Below, in pieces: positions 6,725-14,568 of a DNA stretch of 64,000 nt. The number at the start of each line of letters is the position of its first letter. Position 1 is the first letter of the stretch. The DNA is from JBBQNR01 sp963774075 (GTDB lineage: Bacteria > Actinomycetota > Thermoleophilia > Solirubrobacterales > JBBDJG01), in assembly GCA_963774075.1 (NCBI GenBank), contig CAVZDP010000006.1:1-64000 (forward strand), read 5' to 3'. The notes below the pieces were generated by a model, which worked only from the letters and a program-made list of their open reading frames with translations, did no database searches and was not told the origin of the DNA. Position numbers and translations under genes: made by a program.

Positions 6725-7801
6725 ATGAGCGGATCTGGTGATCAGGGGTACACCGCGAGGCCACTGACCGGGCCGGGGCCGGTCAGCATGCCGCGAGAGC
6801 TCGAGCCGCGGCGGCTGGAGCGAAGGACGCTGCAGGTTGTGATCGCGCTGGCGGTGCTCGCCCTGATCGTGTTCCTTGCGCCCGGCCTCGGCGAGGTGCG
6901 CAACAGGCTCGAGGGCGCCAGCCCCGGGTGGATCGGGCTCGCAATCACGTTCGAGGCGTTGTCGGGGCTCTCATATGTAGTGATGTTCAAGCCGCTCTTC
7001 TGCCCACGTATGCCCTGGAGGACGAGCTTCGAGATCGGCTGGTCAGAGCTTGCGATGGGATCGATCGTGCCGGCGAGCGGCGCCGGCGGCCTCGCGCTCG
7101 GGGCTTGGATCCTGAACCAGGGGGGCATGCCCGCCGATCAGATCGCTCGCCGTTCGGTCGCCTTCTTCCTCCTCAAGAGCTCGGTCAACTTCGCCGCCGT
7201 AGCCGTGCTCGGCACGCTGATGGCGGTCGGGATCGTCGGGCCGCATCGATCCCTGCTGCTCACTGCTTTCCCGGCGGCCGGGGCGATGCTCGTGATGGCG
7301 GTCATTTTCTACCTCCCCAGGATCGGACCTGGACCGGCGCCCGGCCCCGACGCGGGCCGGGTGCGCCGGCTCCTCACCTCCGGGCGTCAGGCCCTGATTG
7401 GCGGAATCGCCGAAGCTGTGCAGATACTGCGCGTTCGCGACCGCCAGGTACTGCTGGGCGCGCTCGGTTACTGGGCCTTCGACAACGCCGTACTGTGGGC
7501 CACCTTCCACGCGGTCGGTTACTCCCCGGAGATCGCGATCGTGTTGATGGGCTATCTGATCGGCCAGCTCGGCGGCCTGCTCCCCCTCCCAGGCGGTCTC
7601 GGCGGAATCGACGGCGGCCTGCTCGGGACGCTCGTCCTCTACGGGACGCCGGTCGCCCCGACGGTGGCCGCGGTGCTCGCCTACCGCTTGATTCTGTTCT
7701 GGCTTCCACTGGTGATCGGGGCGCTCGCGTTCCTGTCGCTCCGGCGCGGCCTCAACGACCCCGACCGGCCGGAGCTTTGCGTCGTACCGGCCGCAACCTA
7801 G
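6725..7801 (+). CDS. Flippase-like / UPF0104 integral membrane protein
   Basis: 358 residues with about eight hydrophobic helices (for example VVIALAVLALIVFLAPGL near 39-56 and LILFWLPLVIGALAFLSL near the end). The motif GSIVPASGAGGLALGAWIL at about 117-135 and the LPLPGGLGGIDG loop near 290 match the lysylphosphatidylglycerol synthase transmembrane family (UPF0104, flippase-like). There is no soluble aminoacyl-transferase domain, so it should not make lysyl-lipid. Related stand-alone proteins are proposed to move or modify lipids. ATG 6788 is a possible later start that removes a polar leader. It converges with the flavoprotein gene 64 bases downstream. Confidence 0.8.
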   Translation: MSGSGDQGYTARPLTGPGPVSMPRELEPRRLERRTLQVVIALAVLALIVFLAPGLGEVRNRLEGASPGWIGLAITFEALSGLSYVVMFKPLFCPRMPWRTSFEIGWSELAMGSIVPASGAGGLALGAWILNQGGMPADQIARRSVAFFLLKSSVNFAAVAVLGTLMAVGIVGPHRSLLLTAFPAAGAMLVMAVIFYLPRIGPGPAPGPDAGRVRRLLTSGRQALIGGIAEAVQILRVRDRQVLLGALGYWAFDNAVLWATFHAVGYSPEIAIVLMGYLIGQLGGLLPLPGGLGGIDGGLLGTLVLYGTPVAPTVAAVLAYRLILFWLPLVIGALAFLSLRRGLNDPDRPELCVVPAAT

Positions 7802-7865
7802 GGCCGGGCTCAGCCGCGGGCCGATTCCGGTGCAGCCGCAGACGCCCCAGGCCCTGCAGGTGGCA

Positions 7866-9131
7866 CTACGGTGAAGCCGCGAGCTCGGCGAGGCGACGAT
7901 GGGCGAGTGCTACGGCCATCGCGCCCTCGCCGACGGCCCCGGCGACGCGCTTGGTCGAACCATGACGGACGTCGCCTGCCGCGAACAGGCCCGGGATGCT
8001 GGTCTCCAGGGCCAGCGGATCGCGGTCCAGTGGCCAACCCTGGGGCCGCTGCCCTGCCTCCAGCAGGTCAGGTCCCGTGAGGATGTAGCCCGCGCGGTCG
8101 CTCCGAACCCCGCCTGCCTCCGCCCAGGCGGTGCGTGGCTCGCCGCCGATGCACAAAAACAGTCCGTCCGTGGACAGGCGCTCCATCGTCCCTGCTGCGT
8201 TCTCGAGCGTCACTGCGCGCAGATGCTCATCATCCGCGTGAACCTCGCGGACCTGGGTCCGCAGACGGACATCGATCCGGCGTTCCTGCTCGATGCGAGT
8301 GACCAGATACGCCGACATCGTGCGCCCAAGCGTTTCGCCACGCACGCACATCGTGACTCGGGCCCCGGCGTCGGCGAAGGTGAGGACTGCCTGCCCGGCG
8401 GAGTTACCGGCCCCGACGACGACCACGTCGTGATCACCGCAGCGGTTGGCCTCGCTGCGTCCGGCGCCGTAGTAGACGCCACGACCGAGTAGGTCGTCGA
8501 TGCCTTCCACCTCCAGGCGGCGCCAGACCATCCCCGGCGCCGCGATGGCGACGTCCGCCGAGACCCTGAAATCACCCTCCAGTGTGAACCGCCACGGGCC
8601 GTCGCCATCGTGCTCGTTTCCGGTCACGCCGCGCAGAAGCACAAGTTCCGCCCCGAACCGCTCAGCCTGCCGCGCTGCCATCCGGACGAGGTATGCCCCT
8701 TCGACGCCGTCCGGGTAGCCAAAGAAGTTCTCGATCATCGACGTGTGCCCGGCCTGGCCGCCCGGAATATCGCGCTCGAACACAACCGTCGAGAGTCCGT
8801 CTGAGGCGGCGTACACCGCAGCGGCCAAGCCGGCAGGGCCCGCGCCGACAATTGCCAATTCGTAGTGGGCCCGGGACGGTGGTTGACGACCGCCCCACGC
8901 CGCGACGAGCGCCTCCACGGTCGCAGCGTCGAAGACGCGATCGCCGTCGACGACGACCGGCAACCGCGGCTCGCGGATGCCATGGCGGGTCAGCAGGTCC
9001 ACGGCCTCGGGCGAGTCGGGTTCGTAGAACTCGTACGGCTGGGCGGCGCGCGTGAGGAAGTCGCGCAGACGGTGATCCTCCGGAGCCAAGCGTCGCCCGA
9101 TGACCTGGATCGTCGGCCGCATTGGGCTCAC
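7866..9131 (-). CDS. Thioredoxin-reductase-like FAD protein with N-terminal thioredoxin-fold segment, no CxxC
   Basis: About 421 residues. Residues 1-80 (from IQVIGRRLAPEDHRLRDFLT) look like a glutaredoxin/thioredoxin-like fold (IREPRLPVVVDGDRVFDAAT). Then come the FAD motif LAIVGAGPAGLAAAVYA, the NADPH motif VVVVGAGNSAGQAVLTF and the C-terminal GLFAAGDVRHGSTKRVA. Thioredoxin reductases have CxxC between the two Rossmann folds. Here that place reads GVYYGAGRSEANRCG, with no cysteine pair. The protein therefore belongs to the CxxC-less flavoprotein group rather than true TrxB. I chose the GTG at 9131 because it overlaps the stop of a small upstream frame (GTGA); ATG 9122 or ATG 9155 are alternatives. 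Confidence 0.82.
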   Translation of the reverse strand: MSPMRPTIQVIGRRLAPEDHRLRDFLTRAAQPYEFYEPDSPEAVDLLTRHGIREPRLPVVVDGDRVFDAATVEALVAAWGGRQPPSRAHYELAIVGAGPAGLAAAVYAASDGLSTVVFERDIPGGQAGHTSMIENFFGYPDGVEGAYLVRMAARQAERFGAELVLLRGVTGNEHDGDGPWRFTLEGDFRVSADVAIAAPGMVWRRLEVEGIDDLLGRGVYYGAGRSEANRCGDHDVVVVGAGNSAGQAVLTFADAGARVTMCVRGETLGRTMSAYLVTRIEQERRIDVRLRTQVREVHADDEHLRAVTLENAAGTMERLSTDGLFLCIGGEPRTAWAEAGGVRSDRAGYILTGPDLLEAGQRPQGWPLDRDPLALETSIPGLFAAGDVRHGSTKRVAGAVGEGAMAVALAHRRLAELAASP

Positions 9132-9217
9132 GATGCGTCCGGACGTGAGCGCCAATCCGTCGGGATCGGCCTTACGGCATGCCGGTTGACGGCGTCCCGA
9201 ATCTCTTGCGTGCTCAT
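9128..9217 (-). CDS. Possible 29-residue small protein upstream of the flavoprotein
   Basis: A short frame, MSTQEIRDAVNRHAVRPIPT at its start and ending RSRPDAS, begins at an ATG with GAGGAG six bases upstream. Its TGA overlaps the GTG of the flavoprotein gene. The strong ribosome-binding site and the 4-base overlap favour real translation. It could be a coupled leader peptide or a remnant. No family is recognised. Confidence 0.4.
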   Translation of the reverse strand: MSTQEIRDAVNRHAVRPIPTDWRSRPDAS

Positions 9218-9291
9218 GAAGGCTCCTCAGTCTCGCACGCCGCCCGCCTCGCCCATTGCAGGGTCGGCTCGACGTTCGCCGAGCTCTTCCC

Positions 9292-10182
9292 CTATGCCGC
9301 GCTGGCCGTCGCGTCCGTCTGACGTCCGAGATCCCGGTTCTCCGGCACGAACTTGCTCGCGATGAACGTCGCGCCCTGGGGGTCCGTGATCACGGTCATC
9401 CTGACCCACGGAGCATCGAACGGCGGCACGATCACCTTGCCGCCCAGCTCGGTTGCCTTCGCGGCCGTGGCGTCGGCGTCGTCGACTGCGAACGTCACGT
9501 TCCAGTGCTCCGCGACCTCCGGCTGGTCCGCGGGGATCGGGTCGATGCTCGCCACGACGTCCTCGAAGCCCGCCGGAGCACCGACCTCGGCCATCCGCTT
9601 GCGGAGGTCGGGGTTGTCCTGCTCCAGGTGGTCGCCGTAGCCGGGCAACGTCCACATCCCGGCGCCGCCCCCCAGCGTCAGGGTCTCCCAGCCGAATACC
9701 GAGCCGTAGAAGGACTTCGCGCCTTCCATGTCGCGGGTGTTGAGGCCGTTGAAGTTCAAGGACCCAGCCTCGTTGACGATCCGCGCGCCCTTGTGCTCCT
9801 TTGCCTGCCAGACGCAGAACACCGCGCCCTCGGGATCCGCGAACACCGCCATTCGTCCCGCGTCCATGACGTCGAACGGGTCCATCAGCGCCTTGCCGCC
9901 CGCGTCGAGGACCTTGGAAGCGGTCTCGTCCGCGCTCTCGACCCAGACGTAGGTGTTCCACATCGCCATCGGCGGCGCACTCTCGGGGATCGACCCGACC
10001 GCTGCGACGTCGCCGCCGCGAATGCGCGCGATGAAGTACTTGCCCTCCGACCCCGGCGGCATCACGTCCTCGAACTTCCAGCCGAAGAGACCGCTGTAGA
10101 AGTCGACCGCGGCCTCGGGATCTGGCTGGCTGGTGTCGATCCAGCACGGGACGCCGGGGATGTATCCGTCTCGCTCGGGCAT
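9292..10182 (-). CDS. Two-domain VOC (glyoxalase/dioxygenase-fold) protein
   Basis: 296 residues containing two vicinal-oxygen-chelate repeats. The first starts GVPCWIDTSQPDPEAAVDFY with SGLFGWKFED. The second starts SLNFNGLNTRDMEGAKSFYG with SVFGWETL, and each ends in a DPEGAVF / DPQGATF strand. This pair arrangement is common in actinobacterial proteins annotated as glyoxalase or hydrolase (PF00903). The usual metal ligands cannot be fixed confidently, so catalysis is unproven. An AAGGAG site is seven bases before ATG. The gene is first of a minus-strand unit with the small frame and the flavoprotein, and is divergent from a WYL regulator. Confidence 0.85.
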   Translation of the reverse strand: MPERDGYIPGVPCWIDTSQPDPEAAVDFYSGLFGWKFEDVMPPGSEGKYFIARIRGGDVAAVGSIPESAPPMAMWNTYVWVESADETASKVLDAGGKALMDPFDVMDAGRMAVFADPEGAVFCVWQAKEHKGARIVNEAGSLNFNGLNTRDMEGAKSFYGSVFGWETLTLGGGAGMWTLPGYGDHLEQDNPDLRKRMAEVGAPAGFEDVVASIDPIPADQPEVAEHWNVTFAVDDADATAAKATELGGKVIVPPFDAPWVRMTVITDPQGATFIASKFVPENRDLGRQTDATASAA

Positions 10183-10205
10183 TGCTGCTCCTTTCGGTCG
10201 TGTGT

Positions 10206-10231
10206 ATAGCTCGCCGCACCCTACGAGCTAT
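10206..10231. promoter_or_regulatory. Perfect palindrome between VOC and WYL genes, candidate operator
   Basis: ATAGCTCG, ten bases, then CGAGCTAT: an exact 8-bp inverted repeat, AT-richer than its surroundings. It sits in the 93-bp divergent gap, 24 bases upstream of the VOC start and 45 upstream of the WYL regulator start. It is the natural candidate target of that regulator. Confidence 0.55.
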
Positions 10232-10275
10232 TTAGGTCAGGATCTGTCCTCAATTTCCGAGATGATGAAATCGAC

Positions 10276-11241
10276 ATGACGGAGACCTCGGGCCGGCTTT
10301 TGGAGCTTCTCTCTCTGCTTCAGGCGCGCCGCGACTGGCCGGGCGCAGAGCTGGCAGACCGGCTCGGGGTGTCTGGCCGGACGATCCGCCGCGACGTCGA
10401 GCGGCTGCGCGGGCTCGGCTACCCCGTGGACTCACTGACCGGCCCGGCCGGCGGCTACCGGCTTCGCGCCGGAACCGCGATGCCACCTCTTCTGCTCGAC
10501 GACGAGGAGGCGATCGCGATCGCGGTCGGCCTTCGCACCGCCGCGCGTGCCTCCGTGACCGGCATCGAGGAGACCGCGGTACGGGCAATGATCAAGCTCG
10601 AGCAGGTCCTGCCGACACACCTTCGCCGTCGTGTCCGCGCCCTCGGGTCGGCGACGATCAGCCCCCCGGTGGGCGGCCCGACGGTTGACCCCCAGCACCT
10701 GACCGTGATCGCAGCGGCCTGCCGCGACTGCGAGCGCCTTCGTTTCGCGTACCGAAGCCGGGATGGCTCCCACAGCCGCCGCGAGGTTGAGCCGCACGCC
10801 CTCGTGAACCTCGGCTCGCGCTGGTATCTCCTTGCATGGGACCGGCGGCGCGAGGACTGGCGCTCTTTCCGCGTCGACCGGCTGGCGAAGCCGGCCTCGA
10901 CCGGTGTGCGCTTCATGGCACGCAGGCTTCCGGCCAAAGATGCCGCCGCGTTCGTTAAAGAGAGCATCACCCGGGCGCCGAACCGATTCGAGGCACGCGT
11001 GACGCTGCGCGCCGCCGCGGACGAGATTGCGAGCCGCTTCCCCGCGCACTGGGGCACGATCCAGCCGATCGACGCGCACACCTGCGAGTACCGCACCGGC
11101 GATGATGACCTCGGGTGGCTGGCCCTGCGCGTCGCGATGCTCGGTGTCGACTTCGAGGTGCACGAGCCATCCGAGCTGGTCGAGCATCTGCGGGCGCTGG
11201 CCGAGCGGCTCGAGCGCGCAACGCTGTCGAGAGCCCGGTGA
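10276..11241 (+). CDS. YafY-type HTH / WYL-domain transcriptional regulator
   Basis: 321 residues. The N-terminus has an HTH_11 winged helix (LLSLLQARRDWPGAELADRL then SGRTIRRDVERLRGLGYPVD). A middle segment ends in GGYRLRAGTAMPPLLLDDEE, the connector usual in these regulators. The WYL domain follows with LVNLGSRWYLLAWDRRREDW and the SFRVDRL segment. WYL domains sense nucleotides or other ligands. Transcribed divergently from the VOC-flavoprotein unit with a perfect palindrome in between, it probably controls that unit and itself. It is followed by a strong hairpin shared with the convergent membrane-protein gene. Confidence 0.9.
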   Translation: MTETSGRLLELLSLLQARRDWPGAELADRLGVSGRTIRRDVERLRGLGYPVDSLTGPAGGYRLRAGTAMPPLLLDDEEAIAIAVGLRTAARASVTGIEETAVRAMIKLEQVLPTHLRRRVRALGSATISPPVGGPTVDPQHLTVIAAACRDCERLRFAYRSRDGSHSRREVEPHALVNLGSRWYLLAWDRRREDWRSFRVDRLAKPASTGVRFMARRLPAKDAAAFVKESITRAPNRFEARVTLRAAADEIASRFPAHWGTIQPIDAHTCEYRTGDDDLGWLALRVAMLGVDFEVHEPSELVEHLRALAERLERATLSRAR

Positions 11242-11290
11242 GCTGGAAGCACCTGCGATTAGGCCGTGGAGGTTCGCTGTGAAACCGGCC

Positions 11291-11355
11291 GAGCCTCCTG
11301 AACCCCGGTGGACCGCCGGCGTGGCGGCCGAGCGCCGGGGTGGGCTCCTTCTTTT
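11291..11355. terminator. Nested hairpin between convergent genes
   Basis: Outer arms GAGCC/GGCTC, middle arms CCCCGG/CCGGGG (11303-11308 with 11335-11340) and inner arms CCGCC/GGCGG form one long stem. The plus-strand side is followed by CTTCTTTTGTT. It lies between the WYL regulator and the convergent membrane protein gene and could terminate both. Confidence 0.6.
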
Positions 11356-11356
11356 G

Positions 11357-12097
11357 TTAGCCCGTCGTCGAGTCCCGGCTTGCGCGCCGGCCGATCAGCA
11401 GGATCACGACCACGGCGCCGACGGTCATCAGCAGACCCACCACGAACATCCCCAGGCCGGCCCAGATCACCCAGGCCAACTTGACCCCGGCATCGGCCTC
11501 GACGTCGATGCGCCGGCCTGCGTCGGCATTCATCACGACCGCGGTCCAGCGACCGAACTCGGCATCCCAGGTGAGCGATTGCTCTCCGGGGCCCTCGGAC
11601 TCGGCGACCCAGAAGTCCTGTTCGCCGGGCGGCGTACGCGGCGCTCTGCCCTCGTGCAGGTCGAACTCGGGCTCGTCGCCGTGGAAGTCGATCAGCTCGT
11701 CGTGGGCGACGTCGCCGAGGTAGCGATCGACGTCGTCGTCGGACCCGATGCCGACGAACACCGGCTTGTCGCCCTCGACCTGGATCCGGACGTTGCCGAG
11801 GATCTTGTCCGGGGCCCAGTCGGCCTCGTCCACGCCGAGATCGATGTCCTCCGTGGTGATCGCGTAGGTGGCACTGGCGATCTGCTTGCGATCGGAGTTG
11901 AAGTAGCCGTCGTCATCGCGGCCAAAGGCGTACGCGGCCAGCACGGCGATGCCGCCGACCAGCAGTGCCAGGCCGATCAGCCCGCCGATACTGGCGAAGA
12001 CCATGCCGATCGCGCGGCTTGCGGTCCAGTTCGATCGCGGCCGAGCTGGGGTCGCGGCGGTGTTCGAGGTCGAAGGTTGCTCGCGGCTGTCCGTCAT
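11357..12097 (-). CDS. Hypothetical protein with two membrane segments
   Basis: 246 residues. A hydrophobic helix lies near 30-58 (AIGMVFASIGGLIGLALLVG) and another near 208-236 (LAWVIWAGLGMFVVGLLMTV). The roughly 150 residues between them are acidic and strand-rich (DDDVDRYLGDVAHDELIDFH, QSLTWDAEFGRWTAVVMNAD), probably outside the membrane. I do not recognise the family with certainty. Similar proteins are common and uncharacterised in Actinobacteria. It starts ten bases after the ACT-domain gene and so is probably co-transcribed with it. Confidence 0.7.
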   Translation of the reverse strand: MTDSREQPSTSNTAATPARPRSNWTASRAIGMVFASIGGLIGLALLVGGIAVLAAYAFGRDDDGYFNSDRKQIASATYAITTEDIDLGVDEADWAPDKILGNVRIQVEGDKPVFVGIGSDDDVDRYLGDVAHDELIDFHGDEPEFDLHEGRAPRTPPGEQDFWVAESEGPGEQSLTWDAEFGRWTAVVMNADAGRRIDVEADAGVKLAWVIWAGLGMFVVGLLMTVGAVVVILLIGRRASRDSTTG

Positions 12098-12107
12098 CAG
12101 GCCAAGC

Positions 12108-12485
12108 CTACGTGGCGTCCAGCGCGGCCCGAAGAGCAGCGAGGTCGGTCGCCCCGAAGACCACGCGATTTCGGGTGGCGACGTAGACGAGGTCGAGGTT
12201 GACTCCAGCCCCGGCGATCTTGCGAGTCAGGTCCGCCAGCACGCCAGGGCGGTCCTCGACGTCGACCACGACGACCTCCCGCTCGCGCGTGACCGCGAGA
12301 TGGGAGATCGCCAATGAATGCTTCGCGGCCTCGGCGTGCGGGACGAGGATGTGGAGCTCGGCCCGCTCGCCTGGCCCGATGCACGTGGCCGCTGCGATAT
12401 TCACGCCGGCATCGCTGATCGCCGCCGCGACCCGCGCCAGCGCCCCAGGGGTGTTCTCGATGTCGATGACCAGGTCGACTGCCAT
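12108..12485 (-). CDS. Tandem ACT-domain protein
   Basis: 125 residues made of two ACT repeats. The first is VDLVIDIENTPGALARVAAA with ISDAGVNIAAATCI. The second is EVVVVDVEDRPGVLADLTRK with IAGAGVNLDLVYVA. ACT domains bind amino acids or similar small ligands and usually regulate an attached enzyme. Here there is no enzyme domain, so it is a stand-alone sensor. It is first of a two-gene minus-strand unit with the membrane protein and is divergent from the LigD polymerase gene, 87 bases away. Confidence 0.85.
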   Translation of the reverse strand: MAVDLVIDIENTPGALARVAAAISDAGVNIAAATCIGPGERAELHILVPHAEAAKHSLAISHLAVTREREVVVVDVEDRPGVLADLTRKIAGAGVNLDLVYVATRNRVVFGATDLAALRAALDAT

Positions 12486-12572
12486 GTGTCCCCTGCGGCG
12501 TCAGCCTACAAGCCGGGGCTGGGCCGCGCCGTCGGGTGCGCGTCGGGCGTGGTTGCCGTAGAACTCCGGGGT

Positions 12573-13625
12573 ATGGCCACATCCGAAGCCACGATCGTCG
12601 ACGCAGGTGGGCGCGATTTACGCGTGTCGAACCCCGATCGCGTCATCTTCCCGATGACCGAGCGCTCAGGCGCGGTCACGAAGCTCGACATCGTCCAGTA
12701 CTACCTCGCCGTTGCGGAGGGCATCATGCGCGCTCTCGAGCGGCGGCCGACGACGCTCGAGCGCTGGCCGAAGGGCGTCCATCCCGGCATCGTCCTCTCG
12801 ACGCGCGAGAAAGGCGGCGGCGACGCCTTCTTTCAAAAACGCATCCCACGCGGGGCTCCGGACTATGTTGAGACCGCACGGATCCAGTTCCCGTCGGGTC
12901 GCCACGCGGATGAGATCTGTCCCACGGAGGTGGCGGTTGTCGGCTGGGCGGCCCAGATGGGCACGATCACGTTTCATCCGTGGCCGGTTCGCAGCGACGA
13001 CGTCGACCATCCAGACGAGCTGCGTATCGACCTGGATCCGCAGCAGGGCACGGACTTCGCCGATGCCGTGCGCGTCGCCGCAGAGGCACGCGTGCTCTTG
13101 GACGAGCTTGGCTACACCGGTTTCCCGAAGACCTCGGGAGGCCGAGGTGTCCACATATACGTCCGGATCGAACCACGCTGGACGTTCACGGACGTCCGCC
13201 ACGCCGCGATCGCCTTCGGGCGCGAGCTCGAGCGCCGTCTACCAGGCCAGGTGACGACCAAGTGGTGGAAGGAGGAGCGGGGCGAGCGAATCTTCGTCGA
13301 CTACAACCAGAACGCGCGCGATCGCACCATCGCCTCGGCCTACAGCGTGCGGCCGAAACCGGGTGCGCCGGTCTCCGCACCGCTGACGTGGGACGAGCTC
13401 GCCGAGGTCGCGCCCGAGGACTTCACAGTCGCGACGATGCCCGCGCGCTTTGCCGAGGTAGGCGATCGCCATGCCGCGATCAACGATGCCGTTCACTCAC
13501 TGCAGCCGCTCCTCGACATGTACGAGAACGACGCCGACGGGGACATGCCTTACCCGCCCGACTATCCGAAGATGCCAGGAGAGCCTAAGCGCGTTCAGCC
13601 CTCGCGCGACCGCGACCGGCGCTAG
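12573..13625 (+). CDS. Stand-alone LigD-type DNA polymerase/primase domain protein
   Basis: 350 residues. The archaeo-eukaryotic primase-like LigD polymerase domain is complete: ERWPKGVHPG, then the metal-binding DELRIDLDPQQGTDF (Asp153, Asp155), KTSGGRGVHIYV (about 187-198) and the IFVDYNQNARDRTIASAYSV segment with a third Asp. In non-homologous end joining this domain fills gaps and adds ribonucleotides. No ligase or 3'-phosphoesterase domain and no Ku gene are present in the window. ATG 12573 is chosen because the family begins near here; an upstream in-frame extension would cross the divergent ACT gene. It converges with exonuclease III, their ends overlapping by four bases. Confidence 0.9.
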   Translation: MATSEATIVDAGGRDLRVSNPDRVIFPMTERSGAVTKLDIVQYYLAVAEGIMRALERRPTTLERWPKGVHPGIVLSTREKGGGDAFFQKRIPRGAPDYVETARIQFPSGRHADEICPTEVAVVGWAAQMGTITFHPWPVRSDDVDHPDELRIDLDPQQGTDFADAVRVAAEARVLLDELGYTGFPKTSGGRGVHIYVRIEPRWTFTDVRHAAIAFGRELERRLPGQVTTKWWKEERGERIFVDYNQNARDRTIASAYSVRPKPGAPVSAPLTWDELAEVAPEDFTVATMPARFAEVGDRHAAINDAVHSLQPLLDMYENDADGDMPYPPDYPKMPGEPKRVQPSRDRDRR

Positions 13626-14485
13626 GGCGTCTGCGGCAGCTTCTTCGTGCCGCGCCTGACCCTTGGAGCGGAAGGCGGTGGCACGACTGGCCCGATGTCC
13701 CCGTCCGGCGCCTCGTCCAGGTCGACGATCACCGGCGCGTGATCGCTCGGCCCCTTGCCCTTACGGGCCTGCCGGTCTACCCATGCCGCCCGAACACGGC
13801 CGGCGACCGTCGCGCCGGCCAGCACCAGATCGATCCGCATCCCGAGGTCCTGATGGAACATCCCGGCGCGGTAGTCCCAGTAGGTGAACACCCGCTCGTT
13901 CGGCCAGCGATCGCGCACGACGTCACGCAAGCCGAGCGCCTGTAGCTCCGCCAGCGCGGCCCGTTCCGGCGGCGTCACGTGGGTCTCGCCGATGTAGGCG
14001 TCCGGATCGAACACATCGTCGTCGGTCGGTGCGATGTTCATGTCGCCACAAACGACCGTCGCCTCCGGACCCGCGGCAACCATCTCCCGCAGCGAAGCCA
14101 GCCAGGCGAGCTTGTACTCGTAGTGCTCGGAGCCCGGCACGCGTCCGTTCGGAACGTACACCGAGACCACCCGGATCCCGCCACAGGTAGCGGACACGGC
14201 GCGCGCCTCTGGACGCGGAAAGCCCGGTGCGCCGGCGAGTCCGACAATGACGTCGTCCAGCCCCACGCGTGAGAGGATCGTCACCCCGTTCCACGTTGCC
14301 TCGCCGTGAGCTGCGACAGCGTAGTCGCGGCGCGCGAGCTCGTCGCCGAGCAGGTCGACGAACGCGTCGTCTGCGAGCTTGGTCTCCTGCAGGCAGACCA
14401 CGTCCGGCCGCCGCTCATCCAACCACGGCAGCAGCCGCGGCAGACGCTGCTTGACGGAGTTGACGTTCCAGGTCGCTATTCGCAC
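13622..14485 (-). CDS. xthA: Exodeoxyribonuclease III (AP endonuclease, exonuclease-endonuclease-phosphatase family)
   Basis: 287 residues from GTG 14485. MRIATWNVNSVKQRLPRLL opens the family fold, LQETKLAD carries the metal-binding Glu, VVCGDMNIAPTDDDVF the Asp-Met-Asn motif and KGPSDHAPVIVD the final catalytic Asp-His. These are all hallmarks of ExoIII/XthA, which cuts at abasic sites and removes 3' blocks in base excision repair. An upstream in-frame extension would add about 50 Arg-rich residues that do not match the family. The tail (PVVPPPSAPRVRRGTKK) is extra. It converges with the LigD-type polymerase; the pairing of repair functions may be coincidental. Confidence 0.9.
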   Translation of the reverse strand: MRIATWNVNSVKQRLPRLLPWLDERRPDVVCLQETKLADDAFVDLLGDELARRDYAVAAHGEATWNGVTILSRVGLDDVIVGLAGAPGFPRPEARAVSATCGGIRVVSVYVPNGRVPGSEHYEYKLAWLASLREMVAAGPEATVVCGDMNIAPTDDDVFDPDAYIGETHVTPPERAALAELQALGLRDVVRDRWPNERVFTYWDYRAGMFHQDLGMRIDLVLAGATVAGRVRAAWVDRQARKGKGPSDHAPVIVDLDEAPDGDIGPVVPPPSAPRVRRGTKKLPQTP

Positions 14486-14568
14486 CGACCCCACGGTACC
14501 GACAGCGGGCTCGACGGCCCGTCCTCCGCGTTTGCGAGGCTTCACCCTCCAACTCCGAAGGAGGGAAA

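Noticed and set aside
12318..12572. N-terminal extension of the LigD-type polymerase
   Set aside because: It crosses the divergent ACT-domain gene and its residues do not match the family; ATG 12573 is a better start.
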